DNA of 64,000 nucleotides from the NCBI GenBank assembly GCA_963754125.1, contig CAVWEX010000001.1, positions 558,001 to 622,000 of the forward strand, written 5' to 3'. The position numbers and the translations under genes were made by a program. The notes under the pieces were generated by a model that ran no database searches, had not been told where the DNA came from, and saw nothing but the letters and a program-made list of their open reading frames with translations. This DNA is from RPQJ01 sp963754125. Its GTDB lineage: Bacteria > Pseudomonadota > Gammaproteobacteria > Steroidobacterales > Steroidobacteraceae. Each line of letters starts with the position of its first letter. Position 1 is the stretch's first letter. This document shows, in pieces, positions 18,718 to 27,225 of this stretch.

Positions 18718-20068
18718 GTTTGAACTCGCGGCAAGGCAATCCGGGGGAGACGTGGGCGCCGAACGCCATTCCGTGCTGCACAGCTGGTGCAGGCAGTCCC
18801 AGTGGGACGCACCGACGGTGGTCGGCGGCGAGGGCGCGCGCCTGTTCCTCGAGGACGGGCGCGCGATCCTCGACATGAGCAGCCTCGCCGAGTGCAGCAA
18901 CCTCGGCCACCAGCATCCGCGCGTCGTCGCGGCCATCAGGGCGCAGGCCGAGCAGCTCTGCTTCGTGACCAATGCCTGGGGTGCGCGGCCGCGCGCCGAG
19001 CTCGCCGAACGATTGCTCGATCTCGCCGGCTTCGACGGCGGCCGGGTGTTCTTCACGCTCGGCGGCGCCGACGCGAACGAGCACGCGGTGAAGATCGTGC
19101 GGCAGGCCCTCGGCCGGCCACGCGGTATCGTGGTGGCGCGCGAGCGCTCCTACCACGGCGCGACTCATCTCGCGATGGCGCTGTCGGGGGACGCACGTGC
19201 GCGCGCCATGGTCGACCCGGATGCGATGGGCGTGAGCCACGTGGAGCCGCCGTATGCCTACCGCTGTCCCTTCGGCAGCACGACCGACGACGCATGCGGT
19301 GAGCTTGCGGCGGGCGCGATTGCCGGGCGCATCGACCGGTTCGGCGCGGAGCGCATTGCCGCGGTGATCGTCGAGCCCAACGCGGGCTCGAACGGGATCG
19401 TGGCTCCGGACAGCTACTGGCCCGCGGTCCGCCGCCACACTGCCGAGCGGGGGATTCCGCTGATCGCCGACGAGGTGATGAGTGCCTTCGGCCGCTGCGG
19501 CGAGTGGTTCGCCTGGCAGCGGCACGGCGAGGCGGGGCGCCCCGACGTGATCACGCTCGCCAAGGGCCTCACGGGAGCCGCGCTGCCGCTCGGCGCCGTC
19601 GTGCTGTCGCATGAACTGGTTGCGCGCCTCGAGGACCAGGTGCTCAACACCGGGCTCACCTACTGTGGACACCCGCTGGCCTGTGCCGCAGGTGTCGCGG
19701 CGATCGAGGCCTACACGGAGGAGCGCCTCATCGAGCGCTCGCGCTCGCTCGGTGCCGCAATGAAGCACGAACTCGAACGGCTCGCCTCGCGCCATCGCGT
19801 GATCGGCAACGTGCGCGGCGGTCACGGCCTGTTCGCCGTGCTGGAACTCGTCTCGGATCGGGACACGCGCGCACCGCTCGCGCCGTGGCCGCAGACGCCG
19901 CCGGCACTTGCATCGCTGCTCGCGGCAGCGATGCAGGAGGGCGTGTCCTTCGGCTCCAGGGGCAATCTGATCCTGCTCGCCCCGCCGCTGGTGATCGAGG
20001 AGCAGGAACTCGCCGACGCGCTCGCGCTGCTCGATCGCCTGCTGGCTCGCTTCTTTCCATCCATCTGA
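18710..20068 (+). CDS. Class III PLP-dependent aminotransferase (omega-amino acid type)
   Basis: An about 452-residue fold-type I aminotransferase. Family marks are the cofactor-contact YHGATHLAMALSG, the Asp of LIADEVMSAFGRCGEWFAW that holds the pyridine nitrogen, and the Schiff-base Lys in DVITLAKGLTGAALPLGAVV. Class III enzymes move amino groups from omega-amino acids, diamines, taurine or beta-alanine to 2-oxo acids. The segment EPNAGSNGIVAPDSYW resembles taurine- or omega-amino acid-type members, but substrate cannot be read from sequence. ATG 18710 lies within the candidate operator, so GTG 18752, after a GGGGGAG stretch and giving MGAERHSVLHSW, is a serious alternative start. The next gene begins within 20 bp. 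Confidence 0.85.
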   Translation: MRTFELAARQSGGDVGAERHSVLHSWCRQSQWDAPTVVGGEGARLFLEDGRAILDMSSLAECSNLGHQHPRVVAAIRAQAEQLCFVTNAWGARPRAELAERLLDLAGFDGGRVFFTLGGADANEHAVKIVRQALGRPRGIVVARERSYHGATHLAMALSGDARARAMVDPDAMGVSHVEPPYAYRCPFGSTTDDACGELAAGAIAGRIDRFGAERIAAVIVEPNAGSNGIVAPDSYWPAVRRHTAERGIPLIADEVMSAFGRCGEWFAWQRHGEAGRPDVITLAKGLTGAALPLGAVVLSHELVARLEDQVLNTGLTYCGHPLACAAGVAAIEAYTEERLIERSRSLGAAMKHELERLASRHRVIGNVRGGHGLFAVLELVSDRDTRAPLAPWPQTPPALASLLAAAMQEGVSFGSRGNLILLAPPLVIEEQELADALALLDRLLARFFPSI

Positions 20069-20086
20069 ATGCTCGGTGACAGGTCC

Positions 20087-21665
20087 ATGAGCTTCCGTCT
20101 CACCTACGCCACGATGTTCGACCCACCCGAGGTCATGCACCAGCGCTTCGATGCGGCACTCGCGTCGGTGCGAGCGCGCCTCGGTGCGCGCCACGCGCTG
20201 TTCCTCAACGGTGCCGACGTCGCCCCGGCGCAGTACGTCGCAGCGACCGAGCCCGGTCGACCGCGACCTGATCCTCGGCGAGTTCGCGGTGGCCAGCCGC
20301 GGCGACGCGGAGGCCGCGATGCAGGCGGCGCTCTCGGCGTTTCCCGCATGGCGCGCCACACCGGTCGCGGAGCGCCTGCGCCTGATGCGTCGCGTCGCCG
20401 ACCTCATGGAACAGCGGGTGTACGAGATCGCCGCGGCGCTCGCGCTCGAGGTCGGCAAGAACCGCATGGAGGCTCTCGGCGAGGCGCAGGAGACCGTCGA
20501 CTTCTTCCGCCATTACGCCGATGACTTCGAGAGCCACGGTGGCTACGAGCACGTACTGCCGAACGACCCGCTGCCGGGCGTGGTCTCGAGCAACCGCAGC
20601 GTGATGCGACCCTACGGCGCCTGGGTCGTGATCGCGCCGTTCAATTTCCCGCTCGCGCTCGCGGGCGGGCCCGCGGCGGCGGCGCTGGTCACGGGCAACA
20701 CGGTGGTCGTGAAGGGCGCGAGCGACACACCCTGGGCGGGGCGCTTGCTCGCGGACTGCATCCGCGACGCGGGCTTGCCGCCTGGCGTCTTCAATTACGT
20801 CTCGGGCTCGGGCCGCGAGATCGGCGAGGCGCTGGCCGCGCACGAAGCGACGGCCGGCATCACCTTCACCGGCTCGGTGGCGGTCGGCATGGGGCTGCTG
20901 CGGCAGATGACGGGCGGCGCGTTTCCGCGTCCCTGCATCGCCGAGATGGGCGGCAAGAATCCCTGCATCGTCACCGCGCGCGCGAATCTCGACGAGGCGG
21001 CGGCGGGTATCGCGCGCTCGGCCTATGGCATGGGCGGGCAGAAGTGCTCTGCGCTGTCGCGCCTGTACGTCGAGCAGCGCGTGGCCGACGAACTCATCGA
21101 GCGCCTGCGCGCGCAGGTCGCCGCGATCCGCATCGGCGATCCCTGCCGTCGCGAGAACTGGCTCGGGCCGCTGATCAACGCCTCGGCCCGCGACAACTAC
21201 CAGCGCTACGTCGGCCAGCTCCAGGCCGGTGGCGCACGCGTGATCGCGGGCGGTGGCGTGCCAGCGGAAGGCGCTCTCGCACGTGGCCATTACGTCGAGC
21301 CCGTGCTGGCGGAAGCACCGGTCGGACACGCGCTGTGGAAGCACGAGATGTTCGTGCCGATCCTGATGCTGAATCGCGTGCGCGATCGCGACGAGGCCAT
21401 GCGGCTCGCGAACGACACGGACCTCGGGCTCACCGCCGGTTTCTACGGTGGCGCGGACGAGGTGCCGTGGTTCCACGAGCACATCGAAGCGGGCGTCACC
21501 TACGCGAACCGGCGCCAGGGCGCGACGACCGGCGCCTGGCCCGGCTACCAGCCCTTTGGCGGATGGAAAGGCTCGGGCTCCACCGGCAAGGCGATCGCAT
21601 CGTTCTACTACCTCGCGCAGTACCTGCGCGAGCAGTCGCGAACCGTGGTGGCGAGCGGCTCGTGA
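20087..21665 (+). CDS. NAD(P)-dependent semialdehyde dehydrogenase (P5C dehydrogenase-like ALDH), one frameshift as read
   Basis: An aldehyde dehydrogenase of about 525 residues. The N-terminal part (MSFRLTYATMFDPPEVMHQRF) is in one frame; after one extra G near 20254 the rest is continuous: VVIAPFNFPLALAGGPAAAAL (cofactor site), GITFTGSVAVGMGL, the catalytic Glu of IAEMGGKNP and the catalytic Cys of GMGGQKCSALSRLYV. The GGQKCSA form is typical of 1-pyrroline-5-carboxylate/glutamate-semialdehyde dehydrogenases, suggesting an omega-semialdehyde of a dicarboxylic acid as substrate. It would oxidise the product of the preceding aminotransferase. GTGA couples it to the CoA-transferase gene. ATG 20069 is an alternative start. 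Confidence 0.82.
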
Positions 21666-22507
21666 AGATCATGTCGCTGACCGAGGCGATCGCGCGGCAC
21701 GTCGCCGACGGTGCCTGCGTCGCGCTCGAGGGCTTCACGCACCTCATTCCCTTCGCGGCGGGGCACGAGATCATTCGCCAGGGCCGCCGTGACCTGCATC
21801 TGGTGCGCATGACGCCCGACCTCGTCTACGACCAGATGATCGGCATGGGTTGCGCACGCCGCCTCACGTTCTCGTGGGGCGGCAATCCCGGCGTCGGGTC
21901 GCTGCATCGCCTGCGCGACGCGGTGGAGCACGGCTGGCCCGTGCGGCTCGAGATCGACGAACACACTCACGCGGGCATTGCGGCCGCCTTCTGCGCGGGT
22001 GCGGCGCGCCTGCCGTTCGGGATACTGCGCGGTTACCTCGGCACGGATCTCGTGGCCGCGAACCCGCGCATACGCAGCGTCGAGTGTCCCTACACCGGCG
22101 AGCGCGTCGCTACCGTTCCAGCCATCAATCCCGATGTCACGATCCTGCACGCGCAGCGCGCGGACCGGCAGGGCAACGTCGCGATCACTGGCATCGTCGG
22201 CGCCCAGCGCGAAGCCGCGCTGGCTGCGCGGACTCTGCTCGTCACGGTCGAGGAGATCGTCGACGAGCTGCCGCCGGCGATGAACGGCATCGTGCTGCCG
22301 CACTGGGTGGTGAGTGCGGTGGCGCACTGCCCCGGGGGCGCGTATCCGTCCTACGCGCAGGGCTGCTACCCGCGCGACAACGATTTCTACCGGCGCTGGG
22401 ACGCGATCGCGCGCGACCGCAGCAGCTTCCTTGCCTGGATGCAGCGGCACGTGCTCGGCAGCGCTGACCATGCCGCATTCCTTGCGAGCCTCGGAGCCGC
22501 CGCATGA
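21662..22507 (+). CDS. catI: 3-oxoadipate-type CoA-transferase subunit A
   Basis: A 281-residue CoA-transferase alpha subunit of the CatI/glutaconate-CoA-transferase A group. It closely follows the CatI pattern: VALEGFTHLIPFAAGHEIIRQG, LVRMTPDLVYDQMIGMGCA, LTFSWGGNPGVGSLHRLRDA, HAQRADRQGNVAITGI. With CatJ it moves CoA from succinyl-CoA to 3-oxoadipate or a similar 3-oxo acid. GTG 21662 overlaps the ALDH stop; ATG 21671 is an alternative start. The final codons overlap the ATG of the B-subunit gene, so the pair is translationally coupled. Confidence 0.88.
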   Translation: MKIMSLTEAIARHVADGACVALEGFTHLIPFAAGHEIIRQGRRDLHLVRMTPDLVYDQMIGMGCARRLTFSWGGNPGVGSLHRLRDAVEHGWPVRLEIDEHTHAGIAAAFCAGAARLPFGILRGYLGTDLVAANPRIRSVECPYTGERVATVPAINPDVTILHAQRADRQGNVAITGIVGAQREAALAARTLLVTVEEIVDELPPAMNGIVLPHWVVSAVAHCPGGAYPSYAQGCYPRDNDFYRRWDAIARDRSSFLAWMQRHVLGSADHAAFLASLGAAA

Positions 22508-23289
22508 GCGACTGGACCCGCGACGAGATGATGACCGTGGCGGCAGCGCGGCGCCTGTGGAACGGCTGCGTGTGCTTCGTGGGCATCGGCCTGCCGAGCG
22601 CGGCCTGCAACCTCGCGCGCCTCACGCACGCGCCCGATATCGTGCTGATCTACGAGTCGGGGACACTGGGCACGCGTCCGGAGGTGCTGCCGCTGTCGAT
22701 CGGTGACAGCGAGCTCGCCGAGACTGCAGCCTGCGTCATCCCCCTGCCCGAGATCTTCGCCTACTTCCTGCAGGCCGGACGCGTCGATGTCGGTTTCCTC
22801 GGCGCGGCGCAGGTCGATCGCCATGGCAACCTGAACAGCACGGTGATCGGCCCGTACGAGGCGCCGGCCACACGCCTGCCCGGCGCGGGCGGCGCCACCG
22901 AGATCGCCGCACACGCACGACAGACCTTCGTGATGCTCAAGGCGAGCCCACGCAGCCTCGTCGCGCGGCTCGACTTCCACACCAGCGCCGGCTTTCTCGA
23001 CGGCCACGGTACGCGCGCACGTACGACCATGCGTGGCGCCGGGCCGCAGGCGCTGATCACCGACTTCGGCGTGCTGACCCCCGAGCCGGGCACCGACGAG
23101 CTGGTGCTGAGCGCGCTGTTTCCGGATGCGACTCTCGAAGAGGCGCGTGCAGCCGTTGGTTGGCCGCTGCGCACCGTCGCCTCGGTCGAGACGATTGCGC
23201 CGCCGACCCCGCTCGAACTCGATACCCTGCGTTCCTTGCATGCGCGCACGAGGGAGGCGCACGCCCGTCCCGTCCGCGTGCCTGCCTGA
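22504..23289 (+). CDS. catJ: 3-oxoadipate-type CoA-transferase subunit B
   Basis: A 261-residue beta subunit (CatJ/GctB-like). The catalytic Glu that forms the glutamyl-CoA intermediate is in YESGTLGTRPEVLPL; GAAQVDRHGNLNSTVIG and GAGGATEIAAHA are family motifs. It starts with a 4-bp ATGA overlap with the A subunit. The product, 3-oxoadipyl-CoA or an analogue, would be thiolysed by the divergently encoded thiolase, so the two arms of the divergon form one pathway. It is followed 24 bp later by the second aminotransferase. Confidence 0.88.
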   Translation: MSDWTRDEMMTVAAARRLWNGCVCFVGIGLPSAACNLARLTHAPDIVLIYESGTLGTRPEVLPLSIGDSELAETAACVIPLPEIFAYFLQAGRVDVGFLGAAQVDRHGNLNSTVIGPYEAPATRLPGAGGATEIAAHARQTFVMLKASPRSLVARLDFHTSAGFLDGHGTRARTTMRGAGPQALITDFGVLTPEPGTDELVLSALFPDATLEEARAAVGWPLRTVASVETIAPPTPLELDTLRSLHARTREAHARPVRVPA

Positions 23290-23313
23290 CGCGCGCTTTA
23301 CCTGGAGTCCATC

Positions 23314-24633
23314 GTGCCCAATCCCCACATCAAGACCGAACTGCCCGGCCCCAAGGCTCGAGCCCTGCTGGAGCGCGACCGTCCTGTGGCCTCGCCGTCG
23401 TACCCGCGCGACTACCCGTTCGTGATGTCGCACGGCCGCGGCAGCGAGGTCTGGGACGTGGACGGCAACCGTTTCCTGGACTTCATGGCCGGCATCGCGG
23501 TCTGCTCCACGGGCCACTCGCACCCGCGCGTCGTCGAGGCCGTCAAGTCCGCCGCCGACAGGTTCCTGCACATCTCGAGTGACTACTGGCACGAGAACAT
23601 GACGGCGCTCACCGAGCGCCTCGCGAAGCACGCACCCATGGGCGAACCGGTGATGAGCTTCCTCTGCCAGTCGGGCACCGAGTCCGTGGAGGGCGCGATC
23701 AAGCTGGCCCGCTACGCCACGGGCCGGCCCCGTTACCTCGGGTTCCTCGGCAGTTTCCATGGCCGCACGATGGGATCGCTCGCGTTCACCTCGAGCAAGT
23801 ACACGCAGCAGAAGGGCTTCGCGCCCACCATGCCGGGCGTCACGCACGTGCCCTATCCGAACACCTACCGCCCACTGTTCGCCGGCAACGACCAGGGCCG
23901 TGCGGTGCTCGACTACATCCGCATGCTGTTCGATCGCAACGTGCCGCCCAGCGAAGTCGCCGCGATCCTGGTCGAGCCGATCCAGGGCGAGGGCGGCTAT
24001 CTCGTGCCGCCCGACGGCTTCCTGGCGGGGCTGCGCGGGATCTGCGACGAGCACGGCATCCTGCTGATCTTCGACGAGGTGCAGTCGGGCGTCGGTCGCA
24101 CCGGCAGGATGTGGGCGAGCGAGCACTGGGGCGTGCAGCCCGACATCATGACGAGCGCGAAGGGCCTGGGCTCCGGCTTGCCGATCGGCGCGTTCATCGC
24201 GAAGCAGACCATCATGGAGAAGTTCCAACGCGGCGCCCACGGCAACACCTACGGCGGGAATCCCTTGAGCTGCGCCGCCGCGATCGCGACGCTCGACCTC
24301 GTGGCGTCGGAATACGCCGCGAATGCCGCGAAGGTCGGCGACCATTTCATGGGACGCCTGCGTGAGTTGCAGAGCGATTTCCCCTGCATCGGCGAGGTCC
24401 GCGGCCGCGGCCTGATGATCGGCATGGAACTGATCGAGAGCGACGCCGCACGTACGCCGGCTCGTCAGCTCGTGGACCGCCTCGTGACGCGTGCCTACCA
24501 CAACGGGCTGCTGCTGCTCTCCTGCGGCGTGAGCACTCTGCGCTTCATGCCGCCGCTGTCGGTGAGCGCGGCGGAGGTGGACGAGGCGGTCAGCCTGCTG
24601 CGCGTCGCGCTCAGCGAGGCGCTGCAGCCTTGA
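23314..24633 (+). CDS. Second class III aminotransferase (GabT-like)
   Basis: A 439-residue class III aminotransferase resembling 4-aminobutyrate/acetylornithine-type enzymes. Visible are FMAGIAVCSTGHSHPRVVEA, FLGSFHGRTMGSLAFTSSK, the cofactor Asp in LIFDEVQSGVGRTG, the Lys in MTSAKGLGSGLPIGAF, and GNTYGGNPLSCAAAIATLD. It closes the aminotransferase-ALDH-CoA-transferase operon, so the cluster has two distinct transaminases, consistent with a diamine or diamino acid needing two deaminations, or with two related substrates. Its 3' end overlaps the convergent aminopeptidase gene by 23 bp. Confidence 0.88.
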   Translation: MPNPHIKTELPGPKARALLERDRPVASPSYPRDYPFVMSHGRGSEVWDVDGNRFLDFMAGIAVCSTGHSHPRVVEAVKSAADRFLHISSDYWHENMTALTERLAKHAPMGEPVMSFLCQSGTESVEGAIKLARYATGRPRYLGFLGSFHGRTMGSLAFTSSKYTQQKGFAPTMPGVTHVPYPNTYRPLFAGNDQGRAVLDYIRMLFDRNVPPSEVAAILVEPIQGEGGYLVPPDGFLAGLRGICDEHGILLIFDEVQSGVGRTGRMWASEHWGVQPDIMTSAKGLGSGLPIGAFIAKQTIMEKFQRGAHGNTYGGNPLSCAAAIATLDLVASEYAANAAKVGDHFMGRLRELQSDFPCIGEVRGRGLMIGMELIESDAARTPARQLVDRLVTRAYHNGLLLLSCGVSTLRFMPPLSVSAAEVDEAVSLLRVALSEALQP

Positions 24634-25774
24634 CGAGGCGGCCGTACTGCCCGAGCAGCTTCACGAGCTCCGCATGCGGCAAGGCCTTCGCGTGATGCCC
24701 CTCGGTGCCCTGCATGTCCCGCGCGGCTACCAGCGCATTGACGATGGCCTCCTCGGTCGCCTCCACGGTGGCATTGAAGAGCGGGTCGAGCTCGTCATTG
24801 CCGAGGGACGTGGACTGCGCGAGCGGCGCGCCCCTGAGTGCCTCGGCATTGGCCGTCGAGAAGGCGATGAAGATGTCACCCGAGCCGTTGCCGGCGTAGC
24901 TGCCCATTCGTCCGAGGCCGAGCGCCGGCCGACGCGCGATGCGCTTCATCTGGTGCGGCAGCAGCGGGGCGTCGGTTGCCACGACCACGATGATGGAACC
25001 GGAGTCCGAAGCGAGCGCCGGGTCGGTGTAGATGCGATCGTTGCGCAGGTGCTGGCCGATCGGCACGCCGGCGATGCGCAGCGTGTCCCGGATTCCGTAA
25101 TTGGCCTGCACGAGGACACCAAGCGTGTGCTCGCGGCCGGCGACGGTCACGCGTCGCGAGGCGGTACCGATGCCGCACTTGAACTCGTGGCAGACCATGC
25201 CGGTGCCACCGCCGACGTTGCCTTCGGCCACCGGACCCGCTGCCGCGGCGTCGAGTGCGCGGGCCGCGTGCTCGGCTCGCACGTGGAAGCCGTTGATGTC
25301 ATTAAGGTGCCCGTCCCAGGTCTCGGCGACGGCCGGCGACGACCACCAGTAACCCGAGGGGTCCGCGGGCCCGGCACGTACCCGCCAGGCGATGACGGCC
25401 TGGTGCACGGTGCCGACACTGTGCGTATTGGTGAGCATGACCGGCCCGTCGAGCCGACCCATTTCCTCGAGATACGTCGTACCGGTCATTTCGCCGTTGC
25501 CGTTCAGCGCAAACCAGCCGGCGTATGCGCCGGTGTCGAGCGTGGCGCGCCCGCGCGGCAGGATGGCCGTCACGCCGGTGCGGACCTTGCGTCCGTCGGC
25601 AAGGTCCTCGATCAAGGTGACCTGGCCCACCGTCACCCCGGCCACGTCGGTGATGGCGTTCAAGGGGCCGGGCTTACCGTCGAAGGGCACGCCGAGGTCG
25701 CGTGCGCGCGGTTCTGCAGCGTCGACCGAAGCGACGGCGAAGCAGGCGAACAGGGCGATCAATGCGCGGTACAT
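24611..25774 (-). CDS. P1-family N-terminal-nucleophile aminopeptidase (BapA/DmpA-like), exported
   Basis: A 387-residue P1 (S58/DmpA-type) peptidase with a signal peptide (residues 1-19). These proteins self-cleave before a Ser or Thr to expose an N-terminal nucleophile; DmpA members release N-terminal D- or L-residues, and BapA members release N-terminal beta-amino acids. The likely self-cleavage site is around Ser258-Ser260 (DSGSIIVVVATDAPL). The segments LTNTHSVGTVHQAVIAW, GNVGGGTGMVCHEFKCGIGTASR and GRMGSYAGNGSGDIFIAFST are family hallmarks. It sits convergent to an aminotransferase cluster and divergent to an amino acid permease, suggesting it supplies unusual amino acids to that pathway. 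Choice between BapA and DmpA specificity is not decidable here. Confidence 0.86.
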   Translation of the reverse strand: MYRALIALFACFAVASVDAAEPRARDLGVPFDGKPGPLNAITDVAGVTVGQVTLIEDLADGRKVRTGVTAILPRGRATLDTGAYAGWFALNGNGEMTGTTYLEEMGRLDGPVMLTNTHSVGTVHQAVIAWRVRAGPADPSGYWWSSPAVAETWDGHLNDINGFHVRAEHAARALDAAAAGPVAEGNVGGGTGMVCHEFKCGIGTASRRVTVAGREHTLGVLVQANYGIRDTLRIAGVPIGQHLRNDRIYTDPALASDSGSIIVVVATDAPLLPHQMKRIARRPALGLGRMGSYAGNGSGDIFIAFSTANAEALRGAPLAQSTSLGNDELDPLFNATVEATEEAIVNALVAARDMQGTEGHHAKALPHAELVKLLGQYGRLVKAAAPR

Positions 25775-25866
25775 GACGGGGCTCCTGCGGCGGTCGTGGC
25801 AACCGCCGTTGCCGCAGGACTCTACCGTAGCGCGGGCAGCAGGCGCGACTGAACAGGCGAGGAGAC

Positions 25867-27156
25867 ATGCAGCCAGGCAAGGAACTCGGATTCTGGATGT
25901 GCACCGCGCTCGTGGTGGGTAACACGATCGGCATCGGCATCTATCTGCTGCCGGCGTCGCTCGCCCCCTACGGACTGAACGCGATGCTCGGCTGGGCCGT
26001 CACCGTGCTCGGCATGACGGTGCTCGCGCGTGTGTTTGCGCGGCTGGCGCGGGAGTTTCCGTCGGCGGACGGCCCGTACGCCTACATCGAGGCGACCAGC
26101 GGCCGGCTCGCGGCTTTCATCTCGATCTGGTGCTACTGGGTATCGTGCTGGATTACCAACGCCGCGATCGCGATCGGTGTCGTCGGGTACCTCACCAAGG
26201 TGGTGCCGGCGCTCGCGGACGTCTCACCAGCGCTTCTGTCGCTGGCGCTGGTGTGGGTGTTTGTCGCCGTCAACCTGCTCGGCGTGCGCGCCGGCGGTCG
26301 CGTGCAGGTGGCGACCACGGCGCTCAAGCTGCTGCCGATGGCGGCGATCGTGCTGCTCGGTGCCTGGCTGCTCGTGACCGAGCCTGCCACATACGTGGAG
26401 CAGGTGCCGGACACGCCGCTCACGCTCGAAGCGCTGATGGCCGCCTCCACGATCGCGCTGTTCGCCATGCTCGGCATCGAGTCGGCCGCGGTGCCCGCGG
26501 GCCGCGTACGCGATCCCGAGCGAACCATTCCGCGCGCCACGATGACGGGGACGCTGCTGACTGCGGCCGTTTATATCGCGGTCTCGTCGATGGCGCTGCT
26601 GCTGATTCCGCAGCGCGAGCTTGCGCAGTCGAGCGCTCCTTTCGCCGACCTTCTTGGCGGTTTCATGGGAGACGGAGTCGGACGCGTGCTCGCGGTGTTC
26701 GTGGTCGTGAGCGGCCTCGGCGCGCTGAACGGCTGGACGCTGCTGGTCGGCGAACTCACGGCGACGATGGCGCGGCACGGATCGCTGCCGCAGCCGCTTG
26801 CGCGACTCAACGCGCGCGGCGCACCCAGCGTGGCGCTCGTGATGACCGGGCTGCTCGCGACCGCGATGGTGCTGATGAACTACAGCAAGTCGCTGGTCGA
26901 GGGCTTCACGTTCCTGACGCTGATCGTCACCGCCGCGAACCTGCCCCTGTACCTCCTGTGCGCGTTCGCACTCGTCGTGCTGTGGCGCCGCGGCACCGCA
27001 CGCCTCCCGGGTGATCTGCTCGTGCTCGGTCTGCTCGGCACGGCCTACGCCGTGTTTGCGTTCGTGGGGCTCGGCCGCGAGCCTTTCCTCTGGGCGCTCG
27101 TGCTCGGCGCAGTTGGCCTGCCGCTCTACCTGCTGATGCGCAGGCGACGGACCTGA
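25867..27156 (+). CDS. APC-superfamily amino acid permease
   Basis: A 429-residue inner-membrane transporter with about 12 hydrophobic helices. The family opening FWMCTALVVGNTIGIGIYLLP, with its unwound-helix glycine motif, is present, followed by GWAVTVLGMTVLARVFARLAREFPSADGPYAYI and the sixth-helix region ALFAMLGIESAAVPAG. It resembles the basic-amino-acid/polyamine antiporter side of the superfamily. The gene is divergent from the BapA-like aminopeptidase (92-bp gap) and followed 69 bp later by an exported carboxypeptidase, so a role in taking up peptide-derived amino acids is likely. Confidence 0.88.
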   Translation: MQPGKELGFWMCTALVVGNTIGIGIYLLPASLAPYGLNAMLGWAVTVLGMTVLARVFARLAREFPSADGPYAYIEATSGRLAAFISIWCYWVSCWITNAAIAIGVVGYLTKVVPALADVSPALLSLALVWVFVAVNLLGVRAGGRVQVATTALKLLPMAAIVLLGAWLLVTEPATYVEQVPDTPLTLEALMAASTIALFAMLGIESAAVPAGRVRDPERTIPRATMTGTLLTAAVYIAVSSMALLLIPQRELAQSSAPFADLLGGFMGDGVGRVLAVFVVVSGLGALNGWTLLVGELTATMARHGSLPQPLARLNARGAPSVALVMTGLLATAMVLMNYSKSLVEGFTFLTLIVTAANLPLYLLCAFALVVLWRRGTARLPGDLLVLGLLGTAYAVFAFVGLGREPFLWALVLGAVGLPLYLLMRRRRT

Positions 27157-27225
27157 CGCGCAGTTCGACGTGAGACCGGCGCCCACGGGCGGCGATCATC
27201 CTCTGCACTCTGTTGCCGCCGGAGT

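Noticed and set aside
18710..21665. Aminotransferase plus ALDH as a taurine-to-sulfoacetate pathway
   Set aside because: A taurine-type aminotransferase is possible, but the dehydrogenase is P5C-like and the operon continues into CoA-transferase and thiolase, which have no role in sulfoacetate formation. No taurine transporter or xsc is present.
16635..23289. Classical protocatechuate/catechol branch of the beta-ketoadipate pathway
   Set aside because: CoA-transferase and thiolase fit its last two steps, but no ring-cleavage dioxygenase, cycloisomerase or enol-lactone hydrolase gene is present, and aminotransferases take their place.
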